The position numbers were made by a program, and so were the translations under genes. Below are positions 9,627 through 20,218 of a stretch of 64,000 bases of DNA, one piece after another (the first letter of the stretch is position 1; every line of letters begins with the position of its first letter). Below the pieces are notes generated by a model. The model was given only the letters and a program-made list of their open reading frames with translations. It was not told the origin of the DNA and searched no databases. This DNA comes from Xaviernesmea oryzae (GTDB lineage Bacteria > Pseudomonadota > Alphaproteobacteria > Rhizobiales > Rhizobiaceae): the NCBI RefSeq assembly GCF_900177415.1, contig NZ_FXAF01000011.1:62001-126000 (forward strand), read 5' to 3'.

Positions 9627-11384
9627 ATGAACCTATTCGCCGACTTCGAAACAAGAATTAAGAACGCTTTGGAAAGCCTTGATATCATCAAGGAAAAGCG
9701 AAGCGAAGTCGATTTCGGACGTGTCGCCGTGGAACCGCCGCGCGATCCGAGCCATGGCGATGTCGCCACCAATGCCGCCATGGTTCTGGCAAAGCCGCTC
9801 GGCACCAATCCGCGTGTGCTTGCCGATATCATCGCCGAGGCATTGCGTTCGGATGCGGATATCGACGAAGTTTCGGTGGCCGGCCCCGGCTTCATCAACA
9901 TCCGGCTTTCGACCGGCTACTGGCAGAACCTGTTGTCGTCGATGATCGGCGCTGGCCTCGGCTACGGCCGCTCGACCCTCGGCAAGGGCAGGAAGGCCAA
10001 TGTCGAATATGTCTCGGCCAATCCGACCGGCCCGATGCATGTCGGCCATTGCCGCGGCGCGGTCGTCGGTGATGCGCTGGCGAATCTCCTGGAATTCGCC
10101 GGCTACGACGTCACCAAGGAATATTACATCAACGACGCCGGCAGCCAGATCGATGTGCTCGCCCGGTCCGTCTTCCTGCGCTATCGCGAGGCGCTCGGGG
10201 AAAATATCGGCGAAATTCCGTCGGGCCTTTATCCGGGCGATTATCTCGTGCCGGTTGGCCGGGAACTTGCGGCCGAATACGGCCCGCGGCTGCATAACAT
10301 GCCGGAAGAGGACTGGCTGCCGATCGTCAAGGACAAGGCGATCGATGCCATGATGGCGATGATCCGCGACGACCTCGACGCGCTGAACGTCCATCACGAC
10401 ATCTTTTTCTCCGAACGCACGCTGCACGCCAACGGGGCGCAGCGCATCCGGCAGGCGATCAACGACCTGACCTTCAAGGGGCATGTCTACAAGGGCACGC
10501 TGCCGCCGCCGAAGGGTCAACTGCCGGAAGATTGGGAGGATCGCGAGCAGACCCTGTTCCGGTCGACGGAAGTGGGCGACGACATGGACCGGCCGCTGAT
10601 CAAGTCGGACGGCAGTTATACCTATTTCGCGGCCGACGTTGCTTACTTCAAGGACAAGTACGACCGCGGCTACGACGAGATGATCTACGTGCTCGGCGCC
10701 GACCACGGCGGCTACGTGAAGCGTCTGGAAGCGCTGGCGCGTGCCGTATCGGGGGGGAAGGCGAAGCTCACCGTGCTTCTCTGCCAGCTCGTCAAGCTGT
10801 TCCGGAATGGAGAGCCGGTGAAGATGTCGAAGCGCGCCGGCAACTTCGTCACGCTGCGCGATGTGGTCGATGAAGTCGGGCGCGATGCGGTGCGTTTCAT
10901 GATGCTCTATCGCAAGAGCTCCGAACCGCTCGACTTCGATTTCGCCAAGGTAACGGAGCAGTCGAAGGATAATCCGGTCTTTTACGTGCAGTATGCGCAT
11001 GCGCGCTGCGCTTCGGTCTTCCGGCAGGCGCAGAAGGCATTTCCGGATATGGATGTCGAATCGCTCGACCTTCAAGCCCATGTCGGCCTGATCTCGGACG
11101 AGCAAGAATTGAGGCTGGTCGCGAAGCTTGCGGAATATCCACGGGTTATTGAGGCTGCGGCCCAGGCGCAGGAGCCGCATCGGCTTGCTTTTTACCTCTA
11201 TGATCTGGCAAGTTCATTCCATGGTCTTTGGAGTAAAGGCTCCGAAAATGCCGACTTACGCTTTGTTAACGATAAAAACCGACAATTAAGCGTTGCCAGG
11301 CTTGGGCTGGTGCATGCTGTCGCCTCCGTTTTGAAGTCAGGACTTGCAATTACAGGCACAGCGGCTCCGGAAGAAATGCGGTAG
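9627..11384 (+). CDS. argS: Arginine--tRNA ligase
   Basis: Charges tRNA-Arg. A class I synthetase of 585 residues. The N-terminal Arg-S add-on domain (1 to about 100) is followed by the HIGH motif as HVGH (about 138-141, in [12 protein letters not shown]), a KMSK motif (about 399-402, in [11 protein letters not shown]), and a C-terminal DALR anticodon-binding domain. Family members begin MNLF, so ATG 9627 is preferred; ATG 9618 is in frame three codons earlier. The gene lies between dgt and a SPOR protein, the standard rhizobial order, and the 65-base gap downstream has no terminator. Confidence 0.96.
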   Translation: MNLFADFETRIKNALESLDIIKEKRSEVDFGRVAVEPPRDPSHGDVATNAAMVLAKPLGTNPRVLADIIAEALRSDADIDEVSVAGPGFINIRLSTGYWQNLLSSMIGAGLGYGRSTLGKGRKANVEYVSANPTGPMHVGHCRGAVVGDALANLLEFAGYDVTKEYYINDAGSQIDVLARSVFLRYREALGENIGEIPSGLYPGDYLVPVGRELAAEYGPRLHNMPEEDWLPIVKDKAIDAMMAMIRDDLDALNVHHDIFFSERTLHANGAQRIRQAINDLTFKGHVYKGTLPPPKGQLPEDWEDREQTLFRSTEVGDDMDRPLIKSDGSYTYFAADVAYFKDKYDRGYDEMIYVLGADHGGYVKRLEALARAVSGGKAKLTVLLCQLVKLFRNGEPVKMSKRAGNFVTLRDVVDEVGRDAVRFMMLYRKSSEPLDFDFAKVTEQSKDNPVFYVQYAHARCASVFRQAQKAFPDMDVESLDLQAHVGLISDEQELRLVAKLAEYPRVIEAAAQAQEPHRLAFYLYDLASSFHGLWSKGSENADLRFVNDKNRQLSVARLGLVHAVASVLKSGLAITGTAAPEEMR

Positions 11385-11449
11385 AAAAGCCACCATTTCC
11401 CCACATTGCACTGGCATATGCGTTGTAATGTAGGTGAGTGGACGAGGTA

Positions 11450-14400
11450 ATGGCAGATAACAACCTTGCGCGTAGCCGGAATGATTTGCCGGTTTTCTTT
11501 GCCGATGACGACCCGCTGGCAGAACTCGCCCGCATTGTAGGTTATGAGGATCGGCCCGTCGCAACCCCTGCGGCGCCGTTGGGCGCCGCCGCACCCGAGC
11601 CCAGGCGTGAGCCGGCGCTCAATCTCGAAGACGAATTGCTTCGCGAGTTCGAACGCTACGACGCGCCCCGTCTCGATCCGGTTCATGACATAACGCTCGA
11701 CGAAGCGCCGCAGGCGCCTGTCGAAGCCGCGCCATCCGCTCCCGCACAGCCGATCGAGCCGGAAGAGCTGGACTTCATTCCAGCCGAGGCGAGCGCCGTG
11801 GAACTGCCGGCCTTTTTACCGTCCGATCGCGAAGCGTTCGTTCACGGCGATCTGGATTTCGGCGACGAGGAAGCGCCGGCCGCGTTCGATGCCGCCGTCG
11901 AGAGCGTCAGGATCGAGGCGGAACCCGCGCAAGCGCAAGCTGAGCCCATCCAGGATGAGCCGGCGGTCGAGCTGGCGCAGGAAACCGGTCATGTCGATCC
12001 GATCGTCGATCTGCCGGACCTTCCGGTCATGGGCGAGATATCGGCCGTTCCGCAGGCCTCGTTCTCGCAGCCGAGTGAGCAATCTGCCCAGGAATTCGAT
12101 CTTGCCGCCGAGCTGGAAAGCTCGATCGGCGCGGAGCCCGCGATCGAAGGTCAGCCGGAGGTGAAGCCCGAGCCGAAGGGCAAGGGTTACGTTCCGGGTT
12201 TCCGGATGCCGCTCGCCAATTTTGCCCCCGCCTCGGCATCCGTTCCGCAGCAGGAGCCGATTGTGCCCGAACCGGCCGGACAGGTCTTCGATCTGCCGGT
12301 CCTGGATGACCTTCCGGCCCTGACGTCGAAGCCGGATTTCATTGCCGAAGTGCCGGCATCCGTCCCGGCTGCGCCTGCTGACCTGCAGGCAGCTGCTTCT
12401 GCGGCGCCCGTCGCTCCTCCGGCTGCCGTTGAGCCGGTGCCGGCTGAAAATCGGTTCTCCGCACTGGATGAACTGATCTACGATGTCCAGCGTTACGCGA
12501 TGTCTGCCGACAAGGCGGGCTCGCCTGCGGCCGCTTTCTCCAAGACGCCCGAACCGGCTCCGTCAGAACCTCTCGTGACAGCGGCCGCCGAGCCGGTAGT
12601 GCCGGTCGCCCAGGCTCCGGCTCCCGAAGCTCCGGCGGCGAAGGCTCAGGCGGTCGAAGAAAAGGATCCATTCTCCGACGAGGAGTTCGAGCTTGCGCTG
12701 GGCGATCTCGAACTGGACCTTGCCGACCTTGTCGCGGAGGAAGCTCCGAAGCAACCGGAAGAGGCCGCGCCTGCGACCGCGCCGGCTGCAAAAATCGAAA
12801 CCGCCCCTGCCAAGCCCGCGATGCCGGTCGTTCCTCCGGCGCCCGTTGTGGCTGCCGCGCCGGCGGTAATGGCGGCAGCCGAGGCGAAGGATGACGTTGA
12901 AGCCGTCGCCGAGCTGCCTTTCGATCCGGCTCAGATTGCCGATTCCGAAGACCAGGTGGAGGCCATCGCCGAGCTCGACGTGCCTGCGCTGCCGGCGGAA
13001 GAACCGGAACAGCCGCCGGTCTATCGTCCCGATTACGATCTCGACATCGACGCCGAACTCGCGACGCTCCTGATGACGCCGGAAAAGGCCGCCGATTCGG
13101 CCCCGGCACGCAAGCCCGAGATCGCCATCGCTTCCGCGGCGCAGGGTGCCGCCGATCGCCCCGTTCAGGCCGGCCGCACGCCGAACTACACCGATCTCGA
13201 CGATTTCGAACGCGCACTGGAGGAAGATTTCCGGCGCAGTCTCGCCGCTCCCTTGCCGCCGTCGGAAAATGAAGATCTGCATTATGCCGAGGCCGATTAT
13301 CTCGCGACCGTGGAAAAGGCGCGCAGTTCCGCTCGAAGCTGGGCCGTGCCGGTTGTTCTGGCCGGCGTCGTCATCCTGGGTGGCGTCGGCGCCTATGCCT
13401 GGCTTGGCAATGGCGTGCCGGGCGTCGGAAGCGGCGAGCCGGTGATCATCGCCGCCGATACCGAGCCTGTGAAGGTCGCGCCCGAAAATCCGGGCGGCAA
13501 GACCGTCCCGAACCAGGACAAGGCGGTTTACGATCGGGTGGCCGGCCTCTCGTCGCAGGACCCCAAGCAGGAGATGCTGATTTCCTCCAATGAGGAGCCG
13601 GTCGACGTCGTCCAGAAGACCCTGATGCCCGATACGCTGCCGCTGGAGGGCGAGAACGATATCGAGCCGACCGATGTGGGCGAGACCGCGGACGCGCGCC
13701 TTCTGCCTCAGGATCAGCCCGAGCAGGCGGCCGCGTCTGCCGAGCAGCAGCCGGTCACCGTCATGCCGCGCAAGGTCAAGACGATGATCGTCCGTCCGGA
13801 TGGAACGCTGGTGGAGCAGGAGGTTTCCGCTCCCGCGCTTGCCGCACCGGAACCCGCCAAGGTGCCCGCATCCGGCGCGAAGCTGGCGGAAGTCGCTGCC
13901 GCTTCGCCGCAGGCGCCGGTTTCGGCTCCCGCTGCCCCGGCTCAGACCCAGCCGGTTCAGCCCGCTCCGAGCGCCGGCGCTGCTCCTGTCTCCGCCCCGG
14001 CAACTGGATCCGAGCCGTTCGATCCGGTCGCGCCGGAGATCGCGCTGCCTCCGGTCGAGACCGCCGCCGCACCCGCGGCTCCGGCCGAGGCGGCCGCTCC
14101 CGCGCCCGCGGTGAGGGCTCCAGTTCCGATCGCCCGGCCTTCCGAACAGCCGGTCAACGTCGTCGCGGCCGTGACGGATCAGGGCAATGTCCGTGCTTCG
14201 AACCAGCCGGCTGCTCCGAGCCCGCAGCCTGCCGCGACACAGACCGCCTCGCTCGGCGAGGGTGGTTACGTGATCCAGATCGCCTCGCTGCCGTCCGAGG
14301 CCGATGCCCGGAAGTCCTACCAGAACCTGTCCACCAAGTTCGGCAGCGTGATCGGTGGCCGCGGCGTGGACATCAAGGCCGCGGAGATTGCCGGCAAGGG

Positions 14401-14503
14401 CACGTTCTATCGCGTCCGCATCCCGGCCGGCAGCAAGAACGACGCCGTGGCGCTTTGCGAACGTTATCGCGCCGCCGGCGGAAGCTGCCTGGTCGCCCGG
14501 TAA
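11450..14503 (+). CDS. Large membrane-anchored SPOR-domain protein
   Basis: A 1017-residue single-pass protein. Residues 1-630 are a long, acidic, Ala/Pro/Glu-rich and probably disordered cytoplasmic part. One transmembrane segment follows (about 631-652, starting WAVPVVLAGVVILGG), then a Pro/Ala-rich periplasmic stretch, and a C-terminal SPOR domain (about 940-1017, GGYVIQIASLPSEADA onward), which in other proteins binds denuded septal peptidoglycan. This points to a role in cell division or the wall. ATG 11450 has GAGG only two bases upstream; GTG 11438 is an alternative. The argS-SPOR-nagZ-scpA order is conserved in rhizobia. The low-complexity parts explain several long ORFs in other frames, which I reject. 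Confidence 0.88.
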   Translation: MADNNLARSRNDLPVFFADDDPLAELARIVGYEDRPVATPAAPLGAAAPEPRREPALNLEDELLREFERYDAPRLDPVHDITLDEAPQAPVEAAPSAPAQPIEPEELDFIPAEASAVELPAFLPSDREAFVHGDLDFGDEEAPAAFDAAVESVRIEAEPAQAQAEPIQDEPAVELAQETGHVDPIVDLPDLPVMGEISAVPQASFSQPSEQSAQEFDLAAELESSIGAEPAIEGQPEVKPEPKGKGYVPGFRMPLANFAPASASVPQQEPIVPEPAGQVFDLPVLDDLPALTSKPDFIAEVPASVPAAPADLQAAASAAPVAPPAAVEPVPAENRFSALDELIYDVQRYAMSADKAGSPAAAFSKTPEPAPSEPLVTAAAEPVVPVAQAPAPEAPAAKAQAVEEKDPFSDEEFELALGDLELDLADLVAEEAPKQPEEAAPATAPAAKIETAPAKPAMPVVPPAPVVAAAPAVMAAAEAKDDVEAVAELPFDPAQIADSEDQVEAIAELDVPALPAEEPEQPPVYRPDYDLDIDAELATLLMTPEKAADSAPARKPEIAIASAAQGAADRPVQAGRTPNYTDLDDFERALEEDFRRSLAAPLPPSENEDLHYAEADYLATVEKARSSARSWAVPVVLAGVVILGGVGAYAWLGNGVPGVGSGEPVIIAADTEPVKVAPENPGGKTVPNQDKAVYDRVAGLSSQDPKQEMLISSNEEPVDVVQKTLMPDTLPLEGENDIEPTDVGETADARLLPQDQPEQAAASAEQQPVTVMPRKVKTMIVRPDGTLVEQEVSAPALAAPEPAKVPASGAKLAEVAAASPQAPVSAPAAPAQTQPVQPAPSAGAAPVSAPATGSEPFDPVAPEIALPPVETAAAPAAPAEAAAPAPAVRAPVPIARPSEQPVNVVAAVTDQGNVRASNQPAAPSPQPAATQTASLGEGGYVIQIASLPSEADARKSYQNLSTKFGSVIGGRGVDIKAAEIAGKGTFYRVRIPAGSKNDAVALCERYRAAGGSCLVAR

Positions 14504-14526
14504 GAGAGCCTGCAACGGAAGAGATG

Positions 14527-14555
14527 AAAACGGGGCCTTTGTCGCCCCGTTTTTT
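14527..14555 (+). terminator. Intrinsic terminator after the SPOR gene
   Basis: AACGGGGC (14529-14536) pairs with GCCCCGTT (14544-14551) across a seven-base loop. It is followed by further T residues, and flanking A/T bases extend the stem. Confidence 0.88.
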
Positions 14556-14585
14556 ATTGCGCGTTCAATCGACTAAGATGATCTC

Positions 14586-15602
14586 ATGAGCGAATCAAAA
14601 GCAATGATCCTGGGCTCGAGCGGCCCGACCCTCACTCCGGATGAAATCGCGCTGTACAGGCACGAGCGGCCCTGGGGCTTCATCCTCTTTGCCCGCAATT
14701 GCGTCGAGCCGGCACAGATCGCCGATCTCGTGGCGGCGATGCGCGACGCGATCGGCCGGCCGGATGCGCCCGTGCTGATCGACCAGGAGGGCGGCCGCGT
14801 GCAGCGCATCCGCCCGCCGATGATCGAGCGCTATCCCTCCGCCGCGGTGCTCGGCGAACTCTACCGGCAGGACCGCCGGAAGGGCCTGCGGGCCGCCTGG
14901 CTGATGTCGCGCCTGCACGCCTTCGACCTCATGAAGTTCGGCATCAACGTCGATTGCCTCCCGGTCCTCGACGTGCCGGTCGAAGGCGCCAGCAATGTCA
15001 TCGGCGACCGCGCCTACGGCTTCGATCCGAAGGCGGTGGCCGACATGGGCAGGGCGGCGGCGGAAGGGCTGAAGGCCGGCGGCATGCTGCCGGTGATGAA
15101 GCACATGCCGGGCCACGGCCGCGGCATGGCCGATTCCCATCATGAACTGCCGGTCGTCACCGCCTCGCGCGCCGAACTCGAAGCGCATGATTTCTTGCCG
15201 TTCGTCGCCCTGAGGGACGAGCTGATGGCGATGAGCGCCCATATCGTCTTTACCGCGATCGATCCCGAAGAGCCGGCGACCATCTCAGCCAAGGTGATCG
15301 ACGAGATCATCCGCGGCCATATCGGCTTCGACGGCCTGCTGATGTCCGACGACACCTCGATGAACGCGCTGAAGGGCACGATCGGCGAGCGCGCGGCGAG
15401 GATAGTTGGGGGCGGATGCGATATCATCTTGCATTGCAACGGCGTCATGGACGAAATGAAGGCCGTGGTAAAGGAGGCGATCCCGCTTGCAGGCGAAGCG
15501 CTGAGGCGCGCAAAGGCGGTGGAAGCAGCCTTCGGACCGGGCGACGGCGCCGATGAGGAGGCGATCCGCGCCGAATTTCACGGATTGCTCGCCGTCTCGT
15601 GA
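14586..15602 (+). CDS. nagZ: Beta-N-acetylhexosaminidase (glycoside hydrolase family 3)
   Basis: Removes N-acetylglucosamine from cell-wall fragments during peptidoglycan recycling in the cytoplasm. The 338-residue protein has the NagZ signature loop KHMPGHG (172-178), whose His acts as general acid/base with the downstream Asp of MADSHHELP, and the nucleophile region MSDDTSMNAL (Asp255/256). GGRVQRIRPP near residue 70 is also typical. There is no signal peptide, consistent with a cytosolic enzyme. It is separated from the SPOR gene by a terminator and feeds into scpA with almost no gap, so nagZ-scpA-scpB form an operon. Confidence 0.93.
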   Translation: MSESKAMILGSSGPTLTPDEIALYRHERPWGFILFARNCVEPAQIADLVAAMRDAIGRPDAPVLIDQEGGRVQRIRPPMIERYPSAAVLGELYRQDRRKGLRAAWLMSRLHAFDLMKFGINVDCLPVLDVPVEGASNVIGDRAYGFDPKAVADMGRAAAEGLKAGGMLPVMKHMPGHGRGMADSHHELPVVTASRAELEAHDFLPFVALRDELMAMSAHIVFTAIDPEEPATISAKVIDEIIRGHIGFDGLLMSDDTSMNALKGTIGERAARIVGGGCDIILHCNGVMDEMKAVVKEAIPLAGEALRRAKAVEAAFGPGDGADEEAIRAEFHGLLAVS

Positions 15603-15628
15603 CGGCCGGCGGCAGGACGAGGTTGGGA

Positions 15629-16492
15629 ATGGCCATGAACATATCGCAGGATGCCATTCCGATGGACAAGCTCTGGCAGGACGCCGCCGATCGGGCGACG
15701 GACGACCCGGCGCTGGTGATCGATGTCGGCGGTTTCGAAGGTCCGCTCGACCTGCTTCTTCATCTCGCCCGCAATCAGAAGGTCGATCTTTCCCGCATCT
15801 CCGTCCTGGCACTGGCCGAACAGTATCTGAAGTTCATCGAGAGCGCCCGCAGGGTGCGCATCGAGCTCGCGGCCGACTATCTCGTGATGGCGGCCTGGCT
15901 CGCCTATCTGAAATCGAAGCTCCTCATCCCGCAGCAGGCCAAGGGTGACGATGGCCCGAGCGGCGAGGAAATGGCCGCGACGCTCGCCTTCCGCCTGAAG
16001 CGCCTGGAGGCGATGCGCGAGGCGGCGACCCGGCTCGTCAATCGCAACCGCCTCGGCCGCGACGTTTTCGCCCGCGGTGCGCCGGAACATATCCCGCACC
16101 GGGTCCAGTCTGCCTACGACGCGTCGCTTTACGATCTTCTCTCGGCTTACGCGAACCTGCGCCAGCGCAATGCGGTGACGCAGGTGACGATCGAGAAGCG
16201 CAAGGTCTGGTCGCTGGTCGACGCCCGAGATCTCCTGACCCGCATGCTGGGCGAGATCGCCGACTGGACGGCGCTGCAGCACTATCTGCTGCCCTACCTC
16301 CCGCCGGAGGATCGGGTGACGGCGACCGCCAGCGCCTTCGCCGCCTCGCTGGAGCTGGTGCGGGAGGGCAAGCTCGAAATCCGCCAGGAAGGCGCCTTCC
16401 AGCCGATCTATCTGCGCAAGGGCCAGGCGCCGCGCGTGCCGGCCGTACCGCAAGCCGCCAAGGAAGACGTGGCCACGGGAGGCGTGGATTGA
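15629..16492 (+). CDS. scpA: Segregation and condensation protein A
   Basis: Kleisin subunit that links SMC heads and ScpB in the bacterial condensin. The product has 287 residues, with the conserved N-terminal FEGPLDLLLHLARNQKVDL (about 35-53) and a C-terminal winged-helix region. ATG 15629 has GAGG six bases before it; ATG 15635 and a GTG at 15599 overlapping the nagZ stop are alternatives. It overlaps scpB by four bases, indicating translational coupling. Confidence 0.92.
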   Translation: MAMNISQDAIPMDKLWQDAADRATDDPALVIDVGGFEGPLDLLLHLARNQKVDLSRISVLALAEQYLKFIESARRVRIELAADYLVMAAWLAYLKSKLLIPQQAKGDDGPSGEEMAATLAFRLKRLEAMREAATRLVNRNRLGRDVFARGAPEHIPHRVQSAYDASLYDLLSAYANLRQRNAVTQVTIEKRKVWSLVDARDLLTRMLGEIADWTALQHYLLPYLPPEDRVTATASAFAASLELVREGKLEIRQEGAFQPIYLRKGQAPRVPAVPQAAKEDVATGGVD

Positions 16493-17205
16493 CCCGGCAG
16501 GAAGACGACGAGCTGCCGGTCGCGGCGGAGGAGGGGGCCGAGCGTCAATCCTTCTCGCTGGCCGAAGTCGAGCGGATCGCCGAAGCGCTGGTTTTCGCCT
16601 CTGCGGAACCGGTTTCGGAAGCCTTTCTGGCCGAACGCCTGCCGCGCGGCACCGATATCGGCGCCGTCATGCAGCGGCTGATGGAGATTTATGCGCCGCG
16701 TGGCGTCAATCTCATCAGGACCGGCGACCGATGGGCCTTCCGTACCGCGGCCGATCTTTCCTTCGTCATCCGCAAGGACGACACCGAGGCGAAGAAACTG
16801 TCGCGCGCCGCACTCGAAGTGCTGGCTATCATTGCCTATCACCAGCCTGTGACCCGTGCCGAGATCGAGGAGATCCGCGGCGTCCAGACCTCCAAGGGTA
16901 CGCTCGACGTGCTGATGGAGTCGGGCTGGGTGCGCTTCCGTGGCCGCCGCCGCACGCCGGGCCGGCCGGTGACGCTCGGCACGACGCCGGATTTCCTCGA
17001 CCATTTCGGCCTCGAAGAGCTGCGCGACCTGCCCGGTCTCGAAGAATTGAAGGGCGCGGGATTGCTTTCCGGCCGCATCCCGCCGGGCTTCGCAATCCCT
17101 ATTCCGCAGAATGTTGACGAGCTTTCCGAGGACGAGGACCCGATCACCCAGCTCGACCTTGAGGAACTCGGCCTCTTGACACCTGGCGGCGATGCGGAGG
17201 AATAG
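16489..17205 (+). CDS. scpB: Segregation and condensation protein B (TTG start)
   Basis: Winged-helix partner of ScpA in the SMC-ScpAB complex. The product has 238 residues. The conserved core includes AEALVFASAEPVSEAFL and AYHQPVTRAEIEEIRGV, and the C-terminal tail is acidic. The start codon appears to be TTG at 16489, overlapping the scpA TGA, with GGGAGG at 16477-16482 six bases upstream. No ATG or GTG in frame lies upstream of the conserved core within a sensible distance, so this unusual start is well supported. Confidence 0.93.
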   Translation: MTRQEDDELPVAAEEGAERQSFSLAEVERIAEALVFASAEPVSEAFLAERLPRGTDIGAVMQRLMEIYAPRGVNLIRTGDRWAFRTAADLSFVIRKDDTEAKKLSRAALEVLAIIAYHQPVTRAEIEEIRGVQTSKGTLDVLMESGWVRFRGRRRTPGRPVTLGTTPDFLDHFGLEELRDLPGLEELKGAGLLSGRIPPGFAIPIPQNVDELSEDEDPITQLDLEELGLLTPGGDAEE

Positions 17206-17256
17206 CGGGATATTCCTCTGAAAAGCCCGGCTTTGCGGGTGCGAGCGGGCAGGGAC

Positions 17257-18357
<1,101 letters not shown>

Positions 18358-18396
18358 AGGGCTTACATCGGTAAAACGGTTTAATGGAGTTGGACT

Positions 18397-18609
18397 ATGG
18401 GTTCTTTCAGTGTGTGGCATTGGCTGATCGTTCTGGTCATCGTGCTCGTTCTCTTCGGACGCGGCAAGATTCCGGAATTGATGGGCGACGTCGCAAAGGG
18501 CATCAAGAGCTTCAAGAAGGGCATGACCGACGACGAAGCCCAGGAAGCGAACACGGCCAAGACCGTCGATCACAAGCCTGAAGAGGTCAAGGAAACCGGC
18601 CGGTCCTAA
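18397..18609 (+). CDS. tatA: Sec-independent translocase protein TatA
   Basis: Pore-forming subunit of the twin-arginine translocase, which exports folded proteins. The 70 residues hold one N-terminal transmembrane helix (about 7-21), the hinge [10 protein letters not shown], an amphipathic helix and a charged tail. A GGAG site lies eight bases before the ATG. tatB starts 32 bases after its stop. The gap to the upstream ABC gene is only 39 bases, so any dedicated promoter must lie inside that gene. Confidence 0.95.
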   Translation: MGSFSVWHWLIVLVIVLVLFGRGKIPELMGDVAKGIKSFKKGMTDDEAQEANTAKTVDHKPEEVKETGRS

Positions 18610-18641
18610 GATCGGCCCCAGGGTTTCGGGAGCCTCCTTGA

Positions 18642-19346
18642 ATGTTTGATATCGGCTGGACCGAGCTGCTCGTCATCGCGATCGTGCTTATCGTCGTCGT
18701 TGGCCCGAAGGACCTGCCGCCTATGCTCAGGGCGTTCGGCAAGATGACGGCCAATCTGCGCAAGATGGCCGGCGATTTCCGTACGCAGTTCGACGAGGCG
18801 TTGCGGGAATCCGAGTTGGATGACGTGCGCAAGACGATCTCGGATGCGCAGCGGTTGAATCCGACCAACGCGCTGCGCGATGCGATCAATCCGCTGCGGC
18901 AGATGGGGCAGGAGATCAAGGCGGACCTGCAGAAGGCCACGCAGGTTCCGACGCCGGCGGTGGCCCAGGCCGATGCGGAGGCGCAGCAGGCTGTCGAGGG
19001 TACGCAGTCCGAGGAGCCCGTGCCGGAGGTTCCTGCGAACTTCCCGTCGCCGTCCGTCACGCTGCCTTCGACCCCGCCACAGGTATCGGCCCCGGCTCCC
19101 GCTGCGGCGCAACCCGTGGCCGCCGCCGCGCCGGTTGCAGTCGCTGAAAAACCGAAGCCTGTTCGCAAGGCGCCCGCCAGGGCGAAGCCCGCTGCAGAGG
19201 CAGCGGTCGCACCCGCGGAAAAGCCGAAGCGCAGCCGCGCGGCGAAGCCCGCACCCGCTGCGAAAACCGTGGCCGAGGCGGCCGCGAAGGCGCCGGCCCG
19301 CAAGCGCGCGCCGAAGAAGACCGATACGCCGAAGGATGACGCATGA
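18642..19346 (+). CDS. tatB: Sec-independent translocase protein TatB
   Basis: Receptor subunit that, with TatC, binds twin-arginine signal peptides. The 234 residues start MFDIGWTELLVIAIV, with one transmembrane helix and the VGPKDLPPML hinge, followed by an amphipathic helix to about residue 100. The C-terminal 130 residues are Ala/Pro/Lys-rich and make it longer than the 171-residue E. coli protein; this tail is variable in rhizobia. Its stop overlaps the tatC start by four bases. Confidence 0.95.
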   Translation: MFDIGWTELLVIAIVLIVVVGPKDLPPMLRAFGKMTANLRKMAGDFRTQFDEALRESELDDVRKTISDAQRLNPTNALRDAINPLRQMGQEIKADLQKATQVPTPAVAQADAEAQQAVEGTQSEEPVPEVPANFPSPSVTLPSTPPQVSAPAPAAAQPVAAAAPVAVAEKPKPVRKAPARAKPAAEAAVAPAEKPKRSRAAKPAPAAKTVAEAAAKAPARKRAPKKTDTPKDDA

Positions 19347-20167
19347 GCGGTGATTACGAAGACAAGCCGCAGCCGCTCATCGAACACCTGATGGAGCTGC
19401 GCACGAGGCTGATCTGGTCGATCGGGGCGTTTTTCGTCGCCTTCGTCGTCTGCTTCTTCTTCGCCAAGCAGCTCTTCAACCTGCTGGTCATTCCTTACAA
19501 ATGGGCCGTCATCTGGGCCGGGCTCGATCTGACGAAGTCCGAGCTGATCTACACCGCGCCGCAGGAATTCTTCTTCACGCAGGTGAAGGTGGCGATGTTC
19601 GGCGCGCTGGTGATCGCTTTTCCGGTGATCGCCTCGCAGCTTTACAAGTTCGTGGCGCCCGGCCTCTACAAGAACGAGCGGGCGGCCTTCCTGCCCTTCC
19701 TGATCGCCTCGCCGATCCTGTTCCTGATGGGCGGCGCGCTCGTCTATTTCTTCTTCACGCCCATGGTCATGTGGTTCTTCCTGGCCATGCAGCAGGCGCC
19801 GACCGAAGGCGAACTCGGCATTTCGCTTCTGCCGCGCGTCTCGGAATATCTGAGCCTGATCATGACACTCGTCCTGTCCTTCGGCCTGGTCTTCCAGCTC
19901 CCGGTGGTCACCACGCTGCTCGCCCGTGTCGGGCTGCTCACCAGCGACTGGCTGAGGCAGAAGCGCAAGTTCGCGATCGTCATCGCCTTCGTGGTCGCCG
20001 CGGTGCTGACGCCGCCCGATCCCATGTCCCAGATCGGCCTTGCGCTGCCCACCATCCTTCTCTACGAGATTTCCATCTACGCCGCACGACTCGTCGAGCG
20101 CAGACGTGCTGAAGATGCTCTCCAGGAGCAGGCCTCTTCGAGCGTTGCAGAGACGGAGAAGGCTTGA
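19343..20167 (+). CDS. tatC: Sec-independent translocase protein TatC
   Basis: Six-span core of the Tat translocase that recognises the twin-arginine motif. The 274 residues include the conserved N-terminal LIEHLMELRTRLIWS, the periplasmic loop before helix 2 with QEFFFTQVKVA, and conserved LTPPDPMSQIGLALP near the end. The ATGA overlap with tatB shows coupling. A 51-base gap leads to serS. Confidence 0.96.
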   Translation: MSGDYEDKPQPLIEHLMELRTRLIWSIGAFFVAFVVCFFFAKQLFNLLVIPYKWAVIWAGLDLTKSELIYTAPQEFFFTQVKVAMFGALVIAFPVIASQLYKFVAPGLYKNERAAFLPFLIASPILFLMGGALVYFFFTPMVMWFFLAMQQAPTEGELGISLLPRVSEYLSLIMTLVLSFGLVFQLPVVTTLLARVGLLTSDWLRQKRKFAIVIAFVVAAVLTPPDPMSQIGLALPTILLYEISIYAARLVERRRAEDALQEQASSSVAETEKA

Positions 20168-20218
20168 GCTTCCGTCTCTCGCCGGGTATGCGGTATTCCG
20201 CTCAAAGGCGAGGAAACA

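Noticed and set aside
12563-14515. 650-codon ORF antisense to the SPOR gene
   Set aside because: Low-complexity Ala/Pro codons of the SPOR protein create open antisense frames; the product is Arg/Gly-rich filler.
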